NCBI RefSeq assembly: GCF_023734115.1
Contig: NZ_AP025737.1
Coordinates: 1,612,001 to 1,676,000, forward strand
Reading direction: 5' to 3'
Source: Herbiconiux sp. L3-i23
GTDB taxonomy: Bacteria; Actinomycetota; Actinomycetes; Actinomycetales; Microbacteriaceae
DNA length: 64,000 nucleotides
Positions 29,820-43,353 of this stretch are shown here, one piece after another. How positions within the stretch are numbered: the stretch's first letter is position 1; each line of letters starts with the position of its first letter. The notes under the pieces were generated by a model. That model was not told the DNA's origin. It searched no databases and was given only the letters and a program-made list of their open reading frames with translations. The position numbers and the translations under genes are program-made.

Positions 29820-31172
29820 TCAGGCGCCGAGCGCGGCGATGCGCACGAAGTAGTCGGGTGCGCCGACCTGGCCGGACTTCAGGCACAGCTCCATGCCGTC
29901 GAAGGCCGAGTCGTCGCTCGAGACCCGACAGAGCGGCGCTCCCGGCGCGAGCGGCTGGATGATCCGCAGCGCGTCGATCGCGAGCGAGCGGGTGACGAAC
30001 CCCGAGGTGTCTCCCCCGGCGACGACGAGTCGACGTGCCGCGACCTCGCGCACGAGCACACCGGCGATGCGGCCCAGCGCGGATGCGAGGGCGATTCCGT
30101 CGACGTCGCCGTCGCCGGTCTTCTTCGGCGTGTGCACCAGCACGTGACCGCCGCCTCGGTACGCCAGGGCGGCGCGGTGCACCACGTCGGTGATCGCCGC
30201 GTCGGCGTCGGCACCGGTGACCGCGTGCGGGTCGACGAGGACGTCGGCGAAGCCCTCCGCACGGGCGGCGGCGATCTGCGCGTCGGTCGCGGGTGACCGG
30301 GACCCGGCGATCACCAGCGTCTGCTCGATCCTGCCGGGCACGTCGACGGCGGGGCGGGCTGCGGGCGGCGCGGTGCGGGCGAGCGCGTACTCGACCCCCG
30401 AGGAGCCGATCACGGCGAGCACAGCGCCGTCGGCGGTGCGTCGATGCGCGAGCCTCAGCAGTTGGCGCCCGGCCTGCCGCTGGCTGGTGGCGTCGAGCAC
30501 GTCGAGCAGCACGAGGTCGTCGTCGCCCTGCATCGCCGCGTCGGTCGCGGCGTCGGCGGTGTCGTCGTCGCTTTCGAGGGCGCGGATGTCGACGAGCCCT
30601 CCGCGCAGATCGGTCTGTCGTCCGAGGTGGACGAGGAGGTCGGCCTCGGTCATCGGGGTGGAGGGGTGCCGCATCATCGTCGGGTGGCGGTCGATGCGGT
30701 GCACGCGGCCGTCCGCCGTGGCGAAGAGCTGCCCGAACGCCGTGTACCGGCCGAGCTCCGGCACCCCGACGACCACCGGCACGGGCGCTGCCCCGAACGC
30801 GTCCCTCAGCAGTTCGGCCGCACGGCCGATGCTGCCGATGCGCGGCGACGAGTCGAACGTCGAGCAGACCTTGTAGTGGAACAGCGGGGCGCCGAGCGCG
30901 GCGATCCGTTCGAAGATCGGCGGGAGGGCCTCGTCCATTTCGTCGGGCGTCATGGCCCGGGCGATGCCGGCGACGCCGACGGCCAGCGCGTCGGGATGCT
31001 TCGCCAGCTGCTCGGTCGTCGGAGCCTCGAGGAAGAGCACGGTCGGCACGCCGGCGAGCTCGAGCGCCTCCATCACGTCGGTGGAGCCGGTGAAGTCGTC
31101 GCCGTAGAACGACAGGGCGAGATCCCGTCCGCCGCGCGGGCTGTCGGCCGCCCAGCCCTCTGCGCCGCTCAT
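29820..31172 (-). CDS. Four-carbon acid sugar kinase family protein
   Basis: A 450-residue two-domain kinase of the DUF1537 / four-carbon acid sugar kinase family. The N-terminal domain shows the signature SFYGDDFTGSTDVMEALELA; the C-terminal nucleotide-binding domain shows ARRLVVAGGDTSGFVTRSL and PGAPLCRVSSDD. Family members phosphorylate threonate, erythronate, 3-oxotetronate or 3-oxo-isoapionate. The exact substrate is unknown, as no aldolase, dehydrogenase or isomerase partner is adjacent. It overlaps the rsmB stop by ATGA, so it is translated with an rRNA methyltransferase, an unusual partner. 36 bases separate it from rpe. Confidence 0.9.
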   Translation of the reverse strand: MSGAEGWAADSPRGGRDLALSFYGDDFTGSTDVMEALELAGVPTVLFLEAPTTEQLAKHPDALAVGVAGIARAMTPDEMDEALPPIFERIAALGAPLFHYKVCSTFDSSPRIGSIGRAAELLRDAFGAAPVPVVVGVPELGRYTAFGQLFATADGRVHRIDRHPTMMRHPSTPMTEADLLVHLGRQTDLRGGLVDIRALESDDDTADAATDAAMQGDDDLVLLDVLDATSQRQAGRQLLRLAHRRTADGAVLAVIGSSGVEYALARTAPPAARPAVDVPGRIEQTLVIAGSRSPATDAQIAAARAEGFADVLVDPHAVTGADADAAITDVVHRAALAYRGGGHVLVHTPKKTGDGDVDGIALASALGRIAGVLVREVAARRLVVAGGDTSGFVTRSLAIDALRIIQPLAPGAPLCRVSSDDSAFDGMELCLKSGQVGAPDYFVRIAALGA

Positions 31173-32536
31173 GCGGTCTTCTCCAGAAGGGCGATGAACA
31201 TGCCGTCGGTTCCGTGTCGGTGCGGCCAGAGCTGCACGGCGTCGCCCGCTGCCGCCCGGGAGAGCGCACCGCCGGTGACCTCGTCGAGGACCGCCGGGGT
31301 GTCGAGGCTGCGCAGGCGGGGGTGGCGGGCGAGACCGTCGGCGACGACCTCGCGGGTCTCGGCGACGTGCGGCGAGCAGGTCACGTAGGCGAGGACGCCG
31401 CCCGGCTTCAGCGCGGCGACGGCGGCGTCGAAGAGCTCCCGCTGAAGGGGGACGAGCTGTTCGACGTCGGCCGGCTGCTTGCGCCAGCGCGCCTCGGGGC
31501 GGCGGCGGAGCGCGCCGAGGCCGGTGCACGGCGCGTCGAGCAGCACTCGGTCGAAAGTTTCGGGCTCGGCGGCGTATCGGCGACCGTCGCCCTCGACGAC
31601 CTCGGGCTCCCCCGGCAGGGCGTCGAGCGCGCCGCGTACCAGGCGGGCACGGGCGGGCACGACCTCGTTCGCGGTCAGGTGCGCCCCGCCCGCGTGCGCC
31701 TCGGCGGCGAGCAGGGCGGCCTTGCCGCCGGGGCCCGCGCACATGTCGAGCCAGCGCTCCCCCGCCTCGATCGGACGGGCGCGGGAGAGGGCGAGCGCCG
31801 CGAGCTGCGATCCCTCGTCCTGCACACGGGCTCGTCCGTCGCGCACCGCGGCGACCGTGAACGGGTCTCCGCCGCTCAGCACCGCGCCGAGCGGCGAGAA
31901 CTCGCTGTGCGGCAACGGTCCGAGGTCGGCGTCGCGGTCGGCGAGGCCGGGGAGCGCGACGACTCCGACCTTCGGCGGCGCGTTGTCGGCCTCGAGGAGG
32001 TAGATCAGCTCGGAGGAGGCGTCGTCGAGTTCGAGCACGTCGCGCAAGGCGTCGATGACCCAGCGGGGGTGCGAGTGCAGGACGGCGAGGTGGTCGGCGT
32101 CGTCGGCCGCGTCGCCGAGCACGCGGTGCTGCCACTCCTCCCGGTCGACCCGGGCGATCGAACGGAGCACCCCGTTCACGAAGCCCGTCGCCGAGCGCTT
32201 GCCCGACGCCTTCGCCTGTTGGACCGCCTCGTTGACGGCCGCGTGCGGCGCGACGCGCATCGACAGCAACTGGTGGGCGCCGAGGCGGAGGATGTCGCGC
32301 ACCGGAGGGTCGATCTTCGCGATCGGCCGGCCCGAGGCGAGCTCGATGATGCGGTCGTAGTAGCCGGATCGGCGGAGGGTGCCGTAGGTGAGCTCCGTCG
32401 CGAGCGCGGCGTCGGCGGTGCCGAGGCCCGATCGGCGGAGTCGGGCGGGCAGCAGCAGGTTCGCGTAGGCGTCGTCGGTGTTGACGGCGCGGATCACCGC
32501 GAGAGCGAGATCGCGTGCGGGCTGCACCGGGCTCAC
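31169..32536 (-). CDS. rsmB: 16S rRNA (cytosine-5) methyltransferase RsmB-like
   Basis: A 455-residue protein. The N-terminal NusB-like RNA-binding domain (about 6-140, ALAVIRAVNTDDAYANLLL, FVNGVLRSI) precedes a SAM-dependent domain: DMCAGPGGKAALLAA (SAM site), VLLDAPCTGLGALRRRPEA and YVTCSPHVAET, whose two cysteines are the release and nucleophile residues of the m5C family. GTG start overlapping the fmt stop by four bases. Methylates 16S rRNA by family; the exact site is inferred from E. coli RsmB (C967). Confidence 0.94.
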   Translation of the reverse strand: MSPVQPARDLALAVIRAVNTDDAYANLLLPARLRRSGLGTADAALATELTYGTLRRSGYYDRIIELASGRPIAKIDPPVRDILRLGAHQLLSMRVAPHAAVNEAVQQAKASGKRSATGFVNGVLRSIARVDREEWQHRVLGDAADDADHLAVLHSHPRWVIDALRDVLELDDASSELIYLLEADNAPPKVGVVALPGLADRDADLGPLPHSEFSPLGAVLSGGDPFTVAAVRDGRARVQDEGSQLAALALSRARPIEAGERWLDMCAGPGGKAALLAAEAHAGGAHLTANEVVPARARLVRGALDALPGEPEVVEGDGRRYAAEPETFDRVLLDAPCTGLGALRRRPEARWRKQPADVEQLVPLQRELFDAAVAALKPGGVLAYVTCSPHVAETREVVADGLARHPRLRSLDTPAVLDEVTGGALSRAAAGDAVQLWPHRHGTDGMFIALLEKTA

Positions 32537-33453
32537 TCGGGCACCTCGACCCGCACCGCTCCCGGACGGCCGCGCAACCAGTCCGCGCCGGGCATCGGCT
32601 TCCTGCCCGCCGGCTGCACGAGGAGCAGCTCGATCGCATCGGAGCCGGTGCCGAGCAGGGCGTGACGCCCGTCGGCGACGACATCGCCCGGCGCAACCCT
32701 CAGCTCGGACTGCGCCGCGGCCGCAGCGAGCACCTTCACACGGTCGCCCTCGATCGAGAGGGACGCGCCGGGCTCGGGCGTCGTGCCGCGGAACCTCTGC
32801 AGCACCTCCTCGGCGGAACGGCTCACGTCGAGCACGCCGTCGGTGACGGACAGCTTCGGGGCGTGCGTCGCCTCCCCCTGCTGCGGCACGGCGACGGCGG
32901 TGCCGTCGGCGAGCCGCGCGACGACGTCGGCGAGGAGACCGGCGCCGGAGCGGGAGAGCTCGTCGAGCAACTGTCCCGCGGTCTTGTCGGCGGTCGGGGT
33001 CTCGATGCCGCCGAACACCGGCCCCGTGTCGAGGCCCTCTTCGAGCTGGAAGACGTTCGCGCCGGTGATCTCGTCGCCGGCGATCACGGCGCGTTGCACG
33101 GGTGCGGCGCCCCGCCAGCGGGGCAGCAGCGAGAAGTGCAGGTTGATCCAGCCGAGGCGCGGGGTCTCGAGCAGCGGGCGGCGCAACAGCCCCCCGTAGG
33201 CGACCACGACCCCGAGCTCGGGCGCGAGGGCCGCGACCTCGGCGGTCAGAGCGTCGTCGGCCCGCGCCGACTTCAGCACTTTCAGACCGAGGGCTTCGGC
33301 GTGATGGGCGACGGGCGACGGGGTCAGGACACGCTTCCGTCCGACCGGGGCGTCGGGCCGGGTGACGACCGCAGCGACATCGTGCCCGGCGGCGAGGAGG
33401 GCGTCGAGACTCGGCACGGCGACGTCGGGGGTGCCGGCGAAGACGATCCTCAT
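32533..33453 (-). CDS. fmt: Methionyl-tRNA formyltransferase
   Basis: A 306-residue enzyme adding formyl from 10-formyl-THF to initiator Met-tRNA. It starts MRIVFAGTPDVAVPSLDALL at an ATG with GGGGAGG upstream. INLHFSLLPRWRGAAPVQRA contains the catalytic His and folate site; QLEEGLDTGPV and the C-terminal OB domain (ATHAPKLS onwards) are normal. Coupled to rsmB by a four-base overlap. No def gene in the window. Confidence 0.96.
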   Translation of the reverse strand: MRIVFAGTPDVAVPSLDALLAAGHDVAAVVTRPDAPVGRKRVLTPSPVAHHAEALGLKVLKSARADDALTAEVAALAPELGVVVAYGGLLRRPLLETPRLGWINLHFSLLPRWRGAAPVQRAVIAGDEITGANVFQLEEGLDTGPVFGGIETPTADKTAGQLLDELSRSGAGLLADVVARLADGTAVAVPQQGEATHAPKLSVTDGVLDVSRSAEEVLQRFRGTTPEPGASLSIEGDRVKVLAAAAAQSELRVAPGDVVADGRHALLGTGSDAIELLLVQPAGRKPMPGADWLRGRPGAVRVEVPE

Positions 33454-33507
33454 CGCGCGCCTCCCCTCAGCGGACCTCGGCATCGTGCCGTCGGATGGGA
33501 CGCGGCA

Positions 33508-35319
33508 TCACAGTGCATCGACGTCGTCCATCCGGACTCTGAGTGTAGGGGCCGGGCGGTATCCGCGCTCGTCGGTCGCGGGGCGCCGACGCCCCGAGGC
33601 GGCCGCGACGACCGCGGTGCGCAGCGCGCTCGCGACGTCGTGCCCGTGTCCGTAGTCGAACCGCATCAGGGTGCGCACCGCGCCGGATCCCGGGGCGTCG
33701 AGCGGCTCGGTGCTGAGCACCGACGCGCCCACCCGCTCGGCCGCGGCGACGGCCTCCGCGACGAGACGCGACGCGCCGCTGACGGACGCCAGCCGCACGG
33801 CGGGCGGGAGGCGCAGCTGCTTGCGTTCAGCCACTTCCCGCGCCAGGAAGTCGTCCTGACGCCAGGTCGCCATCGCGATCCCGAGTTCGCCGCCGATGCC
33901 GACGAGGTGCACGGGGGCTCCGGCGGCCGCCAGCGTCGCCGCGGCGGACCACCAGCGCAGGCAGTCCTCGGCGACGCGCAGCGACTCGCGGGCGAGCATC
34001 CGGCCGCCGTCGAGGAGCAGAACGGCGTGGTAGCCGCCGTCGGCGATCGGCTCGGCGCCGCGGGTGGCGATGACGAGCAATGGCTCGGATCCGACCCGCT
34101 CGACCGGGTGGTCGCCGTCGGCGAGCAGCACCTTCACCCGAGGGAAGGCCCGGGCGAGGTCGTGCGCGGTGCCGCCGGCGTCGGCCGCCATCGCCTCACC
34201 GCGTTCCCGCGCCTCGAGCGACGCGCTGCCCGGGCGCGCGACCTGGATGAGCACCGGCCCGGTGGCGAGCGCCTCGCTCGCGGCTTTCCAGGCGGAGGGC
34301 GGGATGCGCGGCGACGTCGGGTCGTCGGGGGTCAGGACGACCCGGGGTCCGCGGGCCCGGAGAGGGGCGACCCTGGTCAGCCAGCCGAGACGCACCAGGC
34401 GTTCGACCTGGCTCGACGGCGTGTGGGAGAGGAAGACGAGCGCGGCGCCCGACTGCTCCTGCCGGATCAGGGCGGCGTCGCGGGCGTGCACGTACGGGGC
34501 GAGCGGCTCGGCGAAGAGCGCGTCCCCGTCGTTCCAGAACGCGATGAGGCCCGGGTCGTGGGCGGGCGCGTAGACGACCGACCGGTTGCCGATCACGATG
34601 CGCGGCTCGGGCACGAGGGTGTCGAGGAACGCCCGATACCGCGACGCGGGCGTCTGCTTCGCGTCGAGGCGCAGCACGAACCGTTCGTCGACCAGCGCCG
34701 CGAGGGCGATCTCGAGCTGGTCCTGGTCGCGGTAGTCGGGCACCGCGAGAAGCGCGCTGCGGCCATCGGCGAGAGCGCGGACGGCGAGTTGCGCGAGGGT
34801 GAGCGCCCAGGCACCGATGAAGCGGCCCCCGACCTCCACCACGCCGACAGGTGCGGCGACCGCGAGCCGGCTGCCACCGAGCTGATCCGCCGCGTAGCCG
34901 TCGACCGCGCGGGCCTGAGGAAGAGCGAGCGGCTCTGCCTGCTCGCGCGCGAGCCACGCCTTCTCGACTCGGACGTGTCGGCGCGGCACCGCGAGCCGGA
35001 TGATGTCCGAGGCGCCGCCGGCCGCACGGTCGGCAGCGGCGCGAGTGAGGTCGAACACCTCACGGCGCAGCACCGAGATCTCGGAGACGAGCTCCTCGAT
35101 CTCGCTGAGCTCACCCGGCACCTCGGACGAGACCGCCGTCTCGACGACGTACGCATCGGCGATCCGGCGCGCGACCCGCAACGGGACCCGCACTCGCACC
35201 CCCTGGACGACCCGCCCCACGAGCGCGTCGGGGATGCGATAGTCGAAGAGGTGATCGAGCTGCGGCAGCGGCGAGTCGATGATGACCCGCGCGACGCGGT
35301 GCGGTTCTGCTGCGGCCAC
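33508..35319 (-). CDS. priA: Primosomal protein N' (PriA), helicase-inactive actinobacterial form
   Basis: A 603-residue PriA homologue. The N-terminal 3'-DNA-binding domain is recognisable (VARVIIDSPLPQLDHLFDY, VRVPLRVARRIADAYVV) and the C-terminal domain remains, but I find no GxGKT Walker A, no DEAH box and no zinc-binding cysteine cluster. The actinobacterial family is known to lack detectable helicase motifs, so it is more likely a fork-binding replication-restart factor than a helicase. GTG start. It lies between metK (upstream) and fmt (downstream), the usual order in the phylum. Confidence 0.9.
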   Translation of the reverse strand: MAAAEPHRVARVIIDSPLPQLDHLFDYRIPDALVGRVVQGVRVRVPLRVARRIADAYVVETAVSSEVPGELSEIEELVSEISVLRREVFDLTRAAADRAAGGASDIIRLAVPRRHVRVEKAWLAREQAEPLALPQARAVDGYAADQLGGSRLAVAAPVGVVEVGGRFIGAWALTLAQLAVRALADGRSALLAVPDYRDQDQLEIALAALVDERFVLRLDAKQTPASRYRAFLDTLVPEPRIVIGNRSVVYAPAHDPGLIAFWNDGDALFAEPLAPYVHARDAALIRQEQSGAALVFLSHTPSSQVERLVRLGWLTRVAPLRARGPRVVLTPDDPTSPRIPPSAWKAASEALATGPVLIQVARPGSASLEARERGEAMAADAGGTAHDLARAFPRVKVLLADGDHPVERVGSEPLLVIATRGAEPIADGGYHAVLLLDGGRMLARESLRVAEDCLRWWSAAATLAAAGAPVHLVGIGGELGIAMATWRQDDFLAREVAERKQLRLPPAVRLASVSGASRLVAEAVAAAERVGASVLSTEPLDAPGSGAVRTLMRFDYGHGHDVASALRTAVVAAASGRRRPATDERGYRPAPTLRVRMDDVDAL

Positions 35320-35375
35320 GCTGACCCGGTGCTCGTCGTCAGTGCTCGTCGTCGATGATGGTCGTCTCGCGACCG

Positions 35376-36581
35376 TCAGAGGCCGGCGGCGTCGCGGAGC
35401 GCGTCGACGCGGTCGAGACGCTCCCAGGTGAAGTCGGGCAGCTCGCGGCCGAAGTGGCCGTAGGTCGAGGTCTGCGCGTAGATCGGCCGCTTCAGGTCGA
35501 GGTCGCGGATGATCGCGGCCGGCCGCAGATCGAAGACCTCCTGGATGGCCTTGATGATCGTCTCGTCGGAGACGACTCCGCTGTCGAAGGTCTCGACGTA
35601 GAGGCCGACGGGCGCGGCACGGCCGATCGCGTAGGCCACCTGCACCTCGAGCCGCGTCGCAAGGCCCGCCGCGACGGCGTTCTTCGCGACCCAGCGCAGC
35701 GCGTACGCGGCGGATCGGTCGACCTTCGAGGGGTCCTTGCCGCTGAAGGCCCCGCCGCCGTGACGGGCGGCGCCGCCGTAGGTGTCGACGATGATCTTGC
35801 GGCCGGTCAGCCCGGCGTCGCCCTTAGGGCCGCCGATCTCGAACCGCCCGGTGGGATTGATCAGCAGCCGCACCGAGTCGGAGTCGAGGGGGCTCGCCTC
35901 CAGCACCGGGCGGATCACCGCCTCGGCGACCTCGCTCTGCAGCCGCGCGGTCTCGATGTGCGGCGCGTGCTGGGTGGAGAGCACGACGGTCTCGATCGAG
36001 CGGGGCGTGTGGCCGTCGTAGCCGACGGTGACCTGGGTCTTGCCGTCGGGGCGGAGGTAGTCGAGCACGCCCTCCTTGCGCACCGCGGCGAGCCGCTCGG
36101 ACAGCCGGTGGGCGAGCCAGATGGGCACGGGCATGAGCTCGCGCGTCTCGGTGGTCGCGAAGCCGAACATGATGCCCTGGTCGCCGGCCCCGAGGGTGCT
36201 GAGCGCGTCGACCTCGTCGCCCGACGCGTCGGCCTCGCGCGCCTCGAGGGCGCGGTCGACGCCGCCCGCGATGTCGGGCGACTGGGAGCCGATCGACACC
36301 GAGACGCCGCAGCTGTCGGCGTCGAAGCTCTTCTCGGACGAGTCGTAGCCGATCTCGCGGATGCGGGAGCGGACGATGCCGGGGATGTCGGCGTACCCCT
36401 CGGTCGTCACTTCGCCGGCGACGTGCACGAGGCCGGTCGTGACGAGGGTCTCGAGCGCGACGCGGCTCTCGGGGTCCTGCTCGAGCAGGGCGTCGAGGAT
36501 GCTGTCGGAGATCTGGTCGCAGATCTTGTCGGGGTGACCTTCGGTCACCGACTCGGACGTGAACAGGCGCAATGCTGCCAT
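35376..36581 (-). CDS. metK: S-adenosylmethionine synthetase
   Basis: A 401-residue enzyme making SAM from methionine and ATP. The ATG at 36581 with GGAG upstream gives [30 protein letters not shown] (ATP), [19 protein letters not shown] (phosphate loop) are intact. No SAM riboswitch is visible in the 103-base spacer before it. Its methionine supply could come from the metNIQ importer in the same window. Confidence 0.97.
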   Translation of the reverse strand: MAALRLFTSESVTEGHPDKICDQISDSILDALLEQDPESRVALETLVTTGLVHVAGEVTTEGYADIPGIVRSRIREIGYDSSEKSFDADSCGVSVSIGSQSPDIAGGVDRALEAREADASGDEVDALSTLGAGDQGIMFGFATTETRELMPVPIWLAHRLSERLAAVRKEGVLDYLRPDGKTQVTVGYDGHTPRSIETVVLSTQHAPHIETARLQSEVAEAVIRPVLEASPLDSDSVRLLINPTGRFEIGGPKGDAGLTGRKIIVDTYGGAARHGGGAFSGKDPSKVDRSAAYALRWVAKNAVAAGLATRLEVQVAYAIGRAAPVGLYVETFDSGVVSDETIIKAIQEVFDLRPAAIIRDLDLKRPIYAQTSTYGHFGRELPDFTWERLDRVDALRDAAGL

Positions 36582-36684
36582 GGGAGCTCCAGAGGTACTG
36601 CGGGATTTCTCGGCCCGACCGGAAGGGCGACGCTCTCGCGCGTCGACCGTGCCGGTCCGCTCGTTCGCCGACCCGCAGACCGGC

Positions 36685-37917
36685 TCAGACGAGCAGGTCG
36701 AGTATCCGGTGGGCCACCGACACCTTGTCGCCCGCGGCCTCACCCACTATAGAGCCGGCCCGGTCGAGCACGATGACCTCGTTACCGGGGGTGCCGAAAC
36801 CTTCGTGCCACCCCACCCTGTTGAGGACCAGGTAGTCGACGCCCTTGCGCTCGGCCTTGGCGCGCGCGATCGCGAGGAAGCGGTCGTCGTCGGGCTCGGT
36901 CTCGGCGGCGAACCCGATGACACGCTGACCGGCGGCGCGGGTGGGCGTCAGCTCCCCGGATGTCAGCGAGCGCAGGATGTCGGGGTTCTGCACGAGCCGC
37001 ACGGTCACCGCGGTGCCGAGCGACTCCTTCTTGAGCTTGCCGTCGGCGACCGCCTCGGGCCGGTAGTCGGCGACGGCGGCGGCCATCACGACCACGTCGG
37101 CGTCGGCAGCGGAGTCCGCGACGGCGGCGGCCAGCTCGGCGGCGGTCTCGACGCGGACCAGGTCGATGCCGTGCGGCGGGTCGATCTCGAGGTGCGCGGC
37201 GATGAGGGTGACCTCGGCACCGCGGTCGCGTGCCGCTTCGGCGAGGGCGACGCCCTGTCTGCCGCTCGAACGGTTGCCGATGAAGCGCACCGGGTCGAGG
37301 GGTTCGCGGGTGCCGCCCGCGGTCACGAGCACGCGGAGACCCTCGAGGTCCTTCGTGGCGACGGCGGCGAGGGCGACGCGAACGATGTCGCTCGGCTCGC
37401 TCATCCGTCCGGGACCCGAGTCGGCGCCGGTGAGCTGCCCGACCGCCGGGCCGACGGTGATGACGCCGCGCTCGCGGAGGGTGGCGATATTGGCCTGCGT
37501 CGCGGCGTTCTGCCACATCTCGGTGTGCATCGCCGGAGCGACGACGAGGGGTGCGCGGCTCGCGAGCACGGTGTTGCCGAGCAGATCGCCCGCCTGACCG
37601 CCGGCGAGCTTCGCGAGGAAGTCGGCGGTCGCCGGGGCGACCACGATGAGGTCGGCGGCCTGGCCGAGGGCGACGTGGCGCACGTCGGCGACGCCCTCGT
37701 AGAGGTCGGTGCCGAGCGGGTTGCGGCTGATCGCCTCGAGCGTCGGCGCACCGACGAAGCGCAGAGCGGCCTCGGTCGCCACCACGTGCACGTCGTGGCC
37801 GGCGAGCACCAGCTCGCGCACCACCTGGACCGCCTTGTAGGCGGCGATCCCGCCGGTGATGCCCACGACGATGTTCAGTCGGGGCGCCTCACCCGCGGCG
37901 TGAGCCGCGTTCGCCAC
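36685..37917 (-). CDS. coaBC: Bifunctional phosphopantothenoylcysteine decarboxylase / phosphopantothenate-cysteine ligase
   Basis: A 410-residue fusion for two steps of coenzyme A synthesis. CoaC part (about 14-190): [19 protein letters not shown], catalytic His in [10 protein letters not shown], and PAMHTEMW, the actinobacterial variant of the PAMN motif. CoaB part: [29 protein letters not shown], and AAAVADYRP with the substrate Asn/Lys region. GTG start, 7 bases after rpoZ. CoaA/CoaD are elsewhere. Confidence 0.96.
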   Translation of the reverse strand: MANAAHAAGEAPRLNIVVGITGGIAAYKAVQVVRELVLAGHDVHVVATEAALRFVGAPTLEAISRNPLGTDLYEGVADVRHVALGQAADLIVVAPATADFLAKLAGGQAGDLLGNTVLASRAPLVVAPAMHTEMWQNAATQANIATLRERGVITVGPAVGQLTGADSGPGRMSEPSDIVRVALAAVATKDLEGLRVLVTAGGTREPLDPVRFIGNRSSGRQGVALAEAARDRGAEVTLIAAHLEIDPPHGIDLVRVETAAELAAAVADSAADADVVVMAAAVADYRPEAVADGKLKKESLGTAVTVRLVQNPDILRSLTSGELTPTRAAGQRVIGFAAETEPDDDRFLAIARAKAERKGVDYLVLNRVGWHEGFGTPGNEVIVLDRAGSIVGEAAGDKVSVAHRILDLLV

Positions 37918-37924
37918 GGAAGGC

Positions 37925-38179
37925 TCAGAGCGCCTTCGAGACGAGCTTGTCCTCGTTGATCTCGTGCATCGCGATCGACAGCGGCTTCTGGTCGATCGGC
38001 GCGTCGACCAGCGGGCCGACGTTGTCGAACAGGCTGCCTTCGTGCAGATCGGCGTAGTAGTCGTTGATCTGACGGGCGCGCTTCGAGGCGAAGAGCACGA
38101 GCGCGTACTTCGAGTCGACCTTCGAGAGGAGGTCGTCGATCGGCGGGTCGATGATGCCTTCGGACTTCATGCTGCTCAT
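37925..38179 (-). CDS. rpoZ: RNA polymerase omega subunit
   Basis: An 84-residue protein with the conserved omega core [29 protein letters not shown] and [15 protein letters not shown]. It stabilises the beta' subunit in RNA polymerase. ATG start with AAAGGCG upstream; Met4 is an alternative. Sits between gmk and coaBC, the classical gmk-rpoZ-coaBC order. Confidence 0.96.
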   Translation of the reverse strand: MSSMKSEGIIDPPIDDLLSKVDSKYALVLFASKRARQINDYYADLHEGSLFDNVGPLVDAPIDQKPLSIAMHEINEDKLVSKAL

Positions 38180-38255
38180 GTGTGCGCCTTTCGTGGCGGT
38201 TGATGTGTCGGGCCGACCGGCAGGTGCCGAAGCCGAACGGAAGCGTGAGGGCGCG

Positions 38256-39152
38256 CTAATCGCGCGAGACCGCCATCAATTGTACGACTTCCCGGGCCGC
38301 GGTCTCCACGTCGGAGTTGACGACATGGAAATCGAACTCGTCCTGCGCGGCCAGCTCGATCTTCGCGGTGGCCAGCCGGCGCTCCCGTTCGGCCTCGTCC
38401 TCGGTGCCGCGGCCGACGAGCCGCCGCACCAGTTCGTCCCAGGACGGGGGCAGCAGGAAGACCAGCCGCGCCTCGGGGAACGCCTGTCGCACCTGACGCG
38501 CGCCCTGCAGGTCGATCTCGAGCAGGACGCTCTTGCCCTGGTTCAGGGCCGTGACGATCGGGGTGCGGGGGGTGCCGTAGCGGTACGCGTTGTGGACCGT
38601 CGCCCACTCGAGGAACTCGTTCTCCTCGACCATCGCGTCGAAGCGCGCGTCGTCGACGAAGTAGTAGGTCACGCCCTCGATCTCGCCCGGCCGCGGCGGC
38701 CTCGTCGTCGCGCTCACCGAGAGCAGGACGTCGGGGTGGTGGGTGCGGATGTGGCCTGCGACAGTGCCCTTGCCGACGGCCGTCGGACCCGCGAGCACGA
38801 CGAGACTGCCGGGGCGCAGCGGAGCGCGCCCGGCGGTGCCCTGGCGACGCAGCAGGAACTCGCGCAGCCGCACCTTCTGGTGGGCGCCGAGCCCGCCGAC
38901 CCGCTTCGACGGCGAGATGGCGAGGTCCTCCATGATGCGGGCGGTGCGGGTGGGTCCGAGCCACGGGATGCTGCCGATCAGCTCGCTGACCCGCAGGGTC
39001 GCCTCGGCGGGGTGCTCGTCGCCCGCGGAGTCGACCACATCGATCGCGAGGCGCTCCCCCGAGGCGATCTGCCGCTTGACCTCGGCGCGTGCACGACGCG
39101 CGGCGACGGCGGCGCGGGATCCGGCGATCCTGTCGACTTCGGGGGGTTTCAC
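38256..39152 (-). CDS. gmk: Fusion of actinobacterial integration host factor (mIHF) and guanylate kinase
   Basis: A 298-residue protein from a GTG at 39152 (GGAGG upstream) that overlaps the pyrF stop as GTGA. Residues ~8-100 match m[61 protein letters not shown], the S13-like helix-two-turn-helix DNA-binding domain. A linker ([14 protein letters not shown]) leads to a complete guanylate kinase: P-loop [43 protein letters not shown]. In mycobacteria mihF and gmk are separate neighbouring genes; here they are one reading frame with no internal stop. Phosphorylates GMP and presumably binds DNA. Confidence 0.93.
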   Translation of the reverse strand: MKPPEVDRIAGSRAAVAARRARAEVKRQIASGERLAIDVVDSAGDEHPAEATLRVSELIGSIPWLGPTRTARIMEDLAISPSKRVGGLGAHQKVRLREFLLRRQGTAGRAPLRPGSLVVLAGPTAVGKGTVAGHIRTHHPDVLLSVSATTRPPRPGEIEGVTYYFVDDARFDAMVEENEFLEWATVHNAYRYGTPRTPIVTALNQGKSVLLEIDLQGARQVRQAFPEARLVFLLPPSWDELVRRLVGRGTEDEAERERRLATAKIELAAQDEFDFHVVNSDVETAAREVVQLMAVSRD

Positions 39153-40023
39153 GCGACGGCCTCCATGACCTGCTGCTTCTGCTGCCGCACCGCGGCGACG
39201 ATGCCGCTCGGGCCGGCGGCGAGGATGCTGCGCGACTCGGCGACGAGGGTGTTCGGCGCGGACGGGCCGAACAGGGTCTTGATGTCTTCGACGCGGGCAC
39301 CCTGATGCCCGAAGCCGGGAGCGAGGACCGGGACACCCGGCGCCTCGGCGAGGAGTTCGAGGTCGACTCCGAGGTCCGCGAAGTCGACGGTCGCCCCGAG
39401 GACGACTCCGATCGAGCCGAGCCGGTCGCCGTGGTAGGTCTCGGCGTCGTGGCGGGCGACGAGCTCGGCGATCGAGCCGGCCACCGTCGACCCCTCGGTG
39501 GACCCGCGCCGGACGGCGGAGGTCTGCAGCTCGGCGGCCTCCGGGTTCGACGTCGCCGAGAGCACGAATGCCCCCTTGCCGTGGATCCGCGCCGTCTCGA
39601 GGACGACCTCGAGCGAGCCGAAGCCGAGGTAGGGCGCGACCGTCACCGCGTCGGCCTCGAGCGGAGAGCCGGGCTGCAGCCATGCCGTCGCGTAGGCGGC
39701 GAGGGTGCTGCCGAGGTCGCCGCGCTTGGCATCGGCGAGGACGAGCAGCCCCGCCGACCGTGCGGCGGCGAAGAGGTCTTCGAGGGCCCGGTAGCCGGCG
39801 GAGCCGAACCGCTCGTAGAAGGCGACCTGCGGCTTGATGATCGCCACCTCGCCGACGCACGCGTCGAGCACCCGCATGCCGAAGTCGTGCGCGCCGATCG
39901 CGGTCGACGGCAGCGCCCACTCGTCGAGGAGGTACTCGTGCGGATCGATCCCGACGCACAGCGGCCCGTGCAGGGCGATCGCCTCGGCGAGGCGGTCCCC
40001 GAAGGCTGCGGTGACGGGATCGG

Positions 40024-40027
<4 letters not shown>
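39149..40027 (-). CDS. pyrF: Orotidine 5'-phosphate decarboxylase (type 2)
   Basis: A 292-residue enzyme for the last step of UMP synthesis. The catalytic D-K-D motif is in [29 protein letters not shown] and [14 protein letters not shown] mark the actinobacterial/myxococcal type 2 form, longer than E. coli PyrF. Overlaps carB by four bases and the mihF-gmk gene by four. Confidence 0.96.

Positions 40028-43352
<3,325 letters not shown>

Positions 43353-43353
<1 letters not shown>

Noticed and set aside
36582-36684. SAM riboswitch ahead of metK (and likewise 3012-3257 ahead of metN)
   Set aside because: I could not find the conserved core or a matching stem set of any SAM riboswitch class; a covariance search would be decisive.
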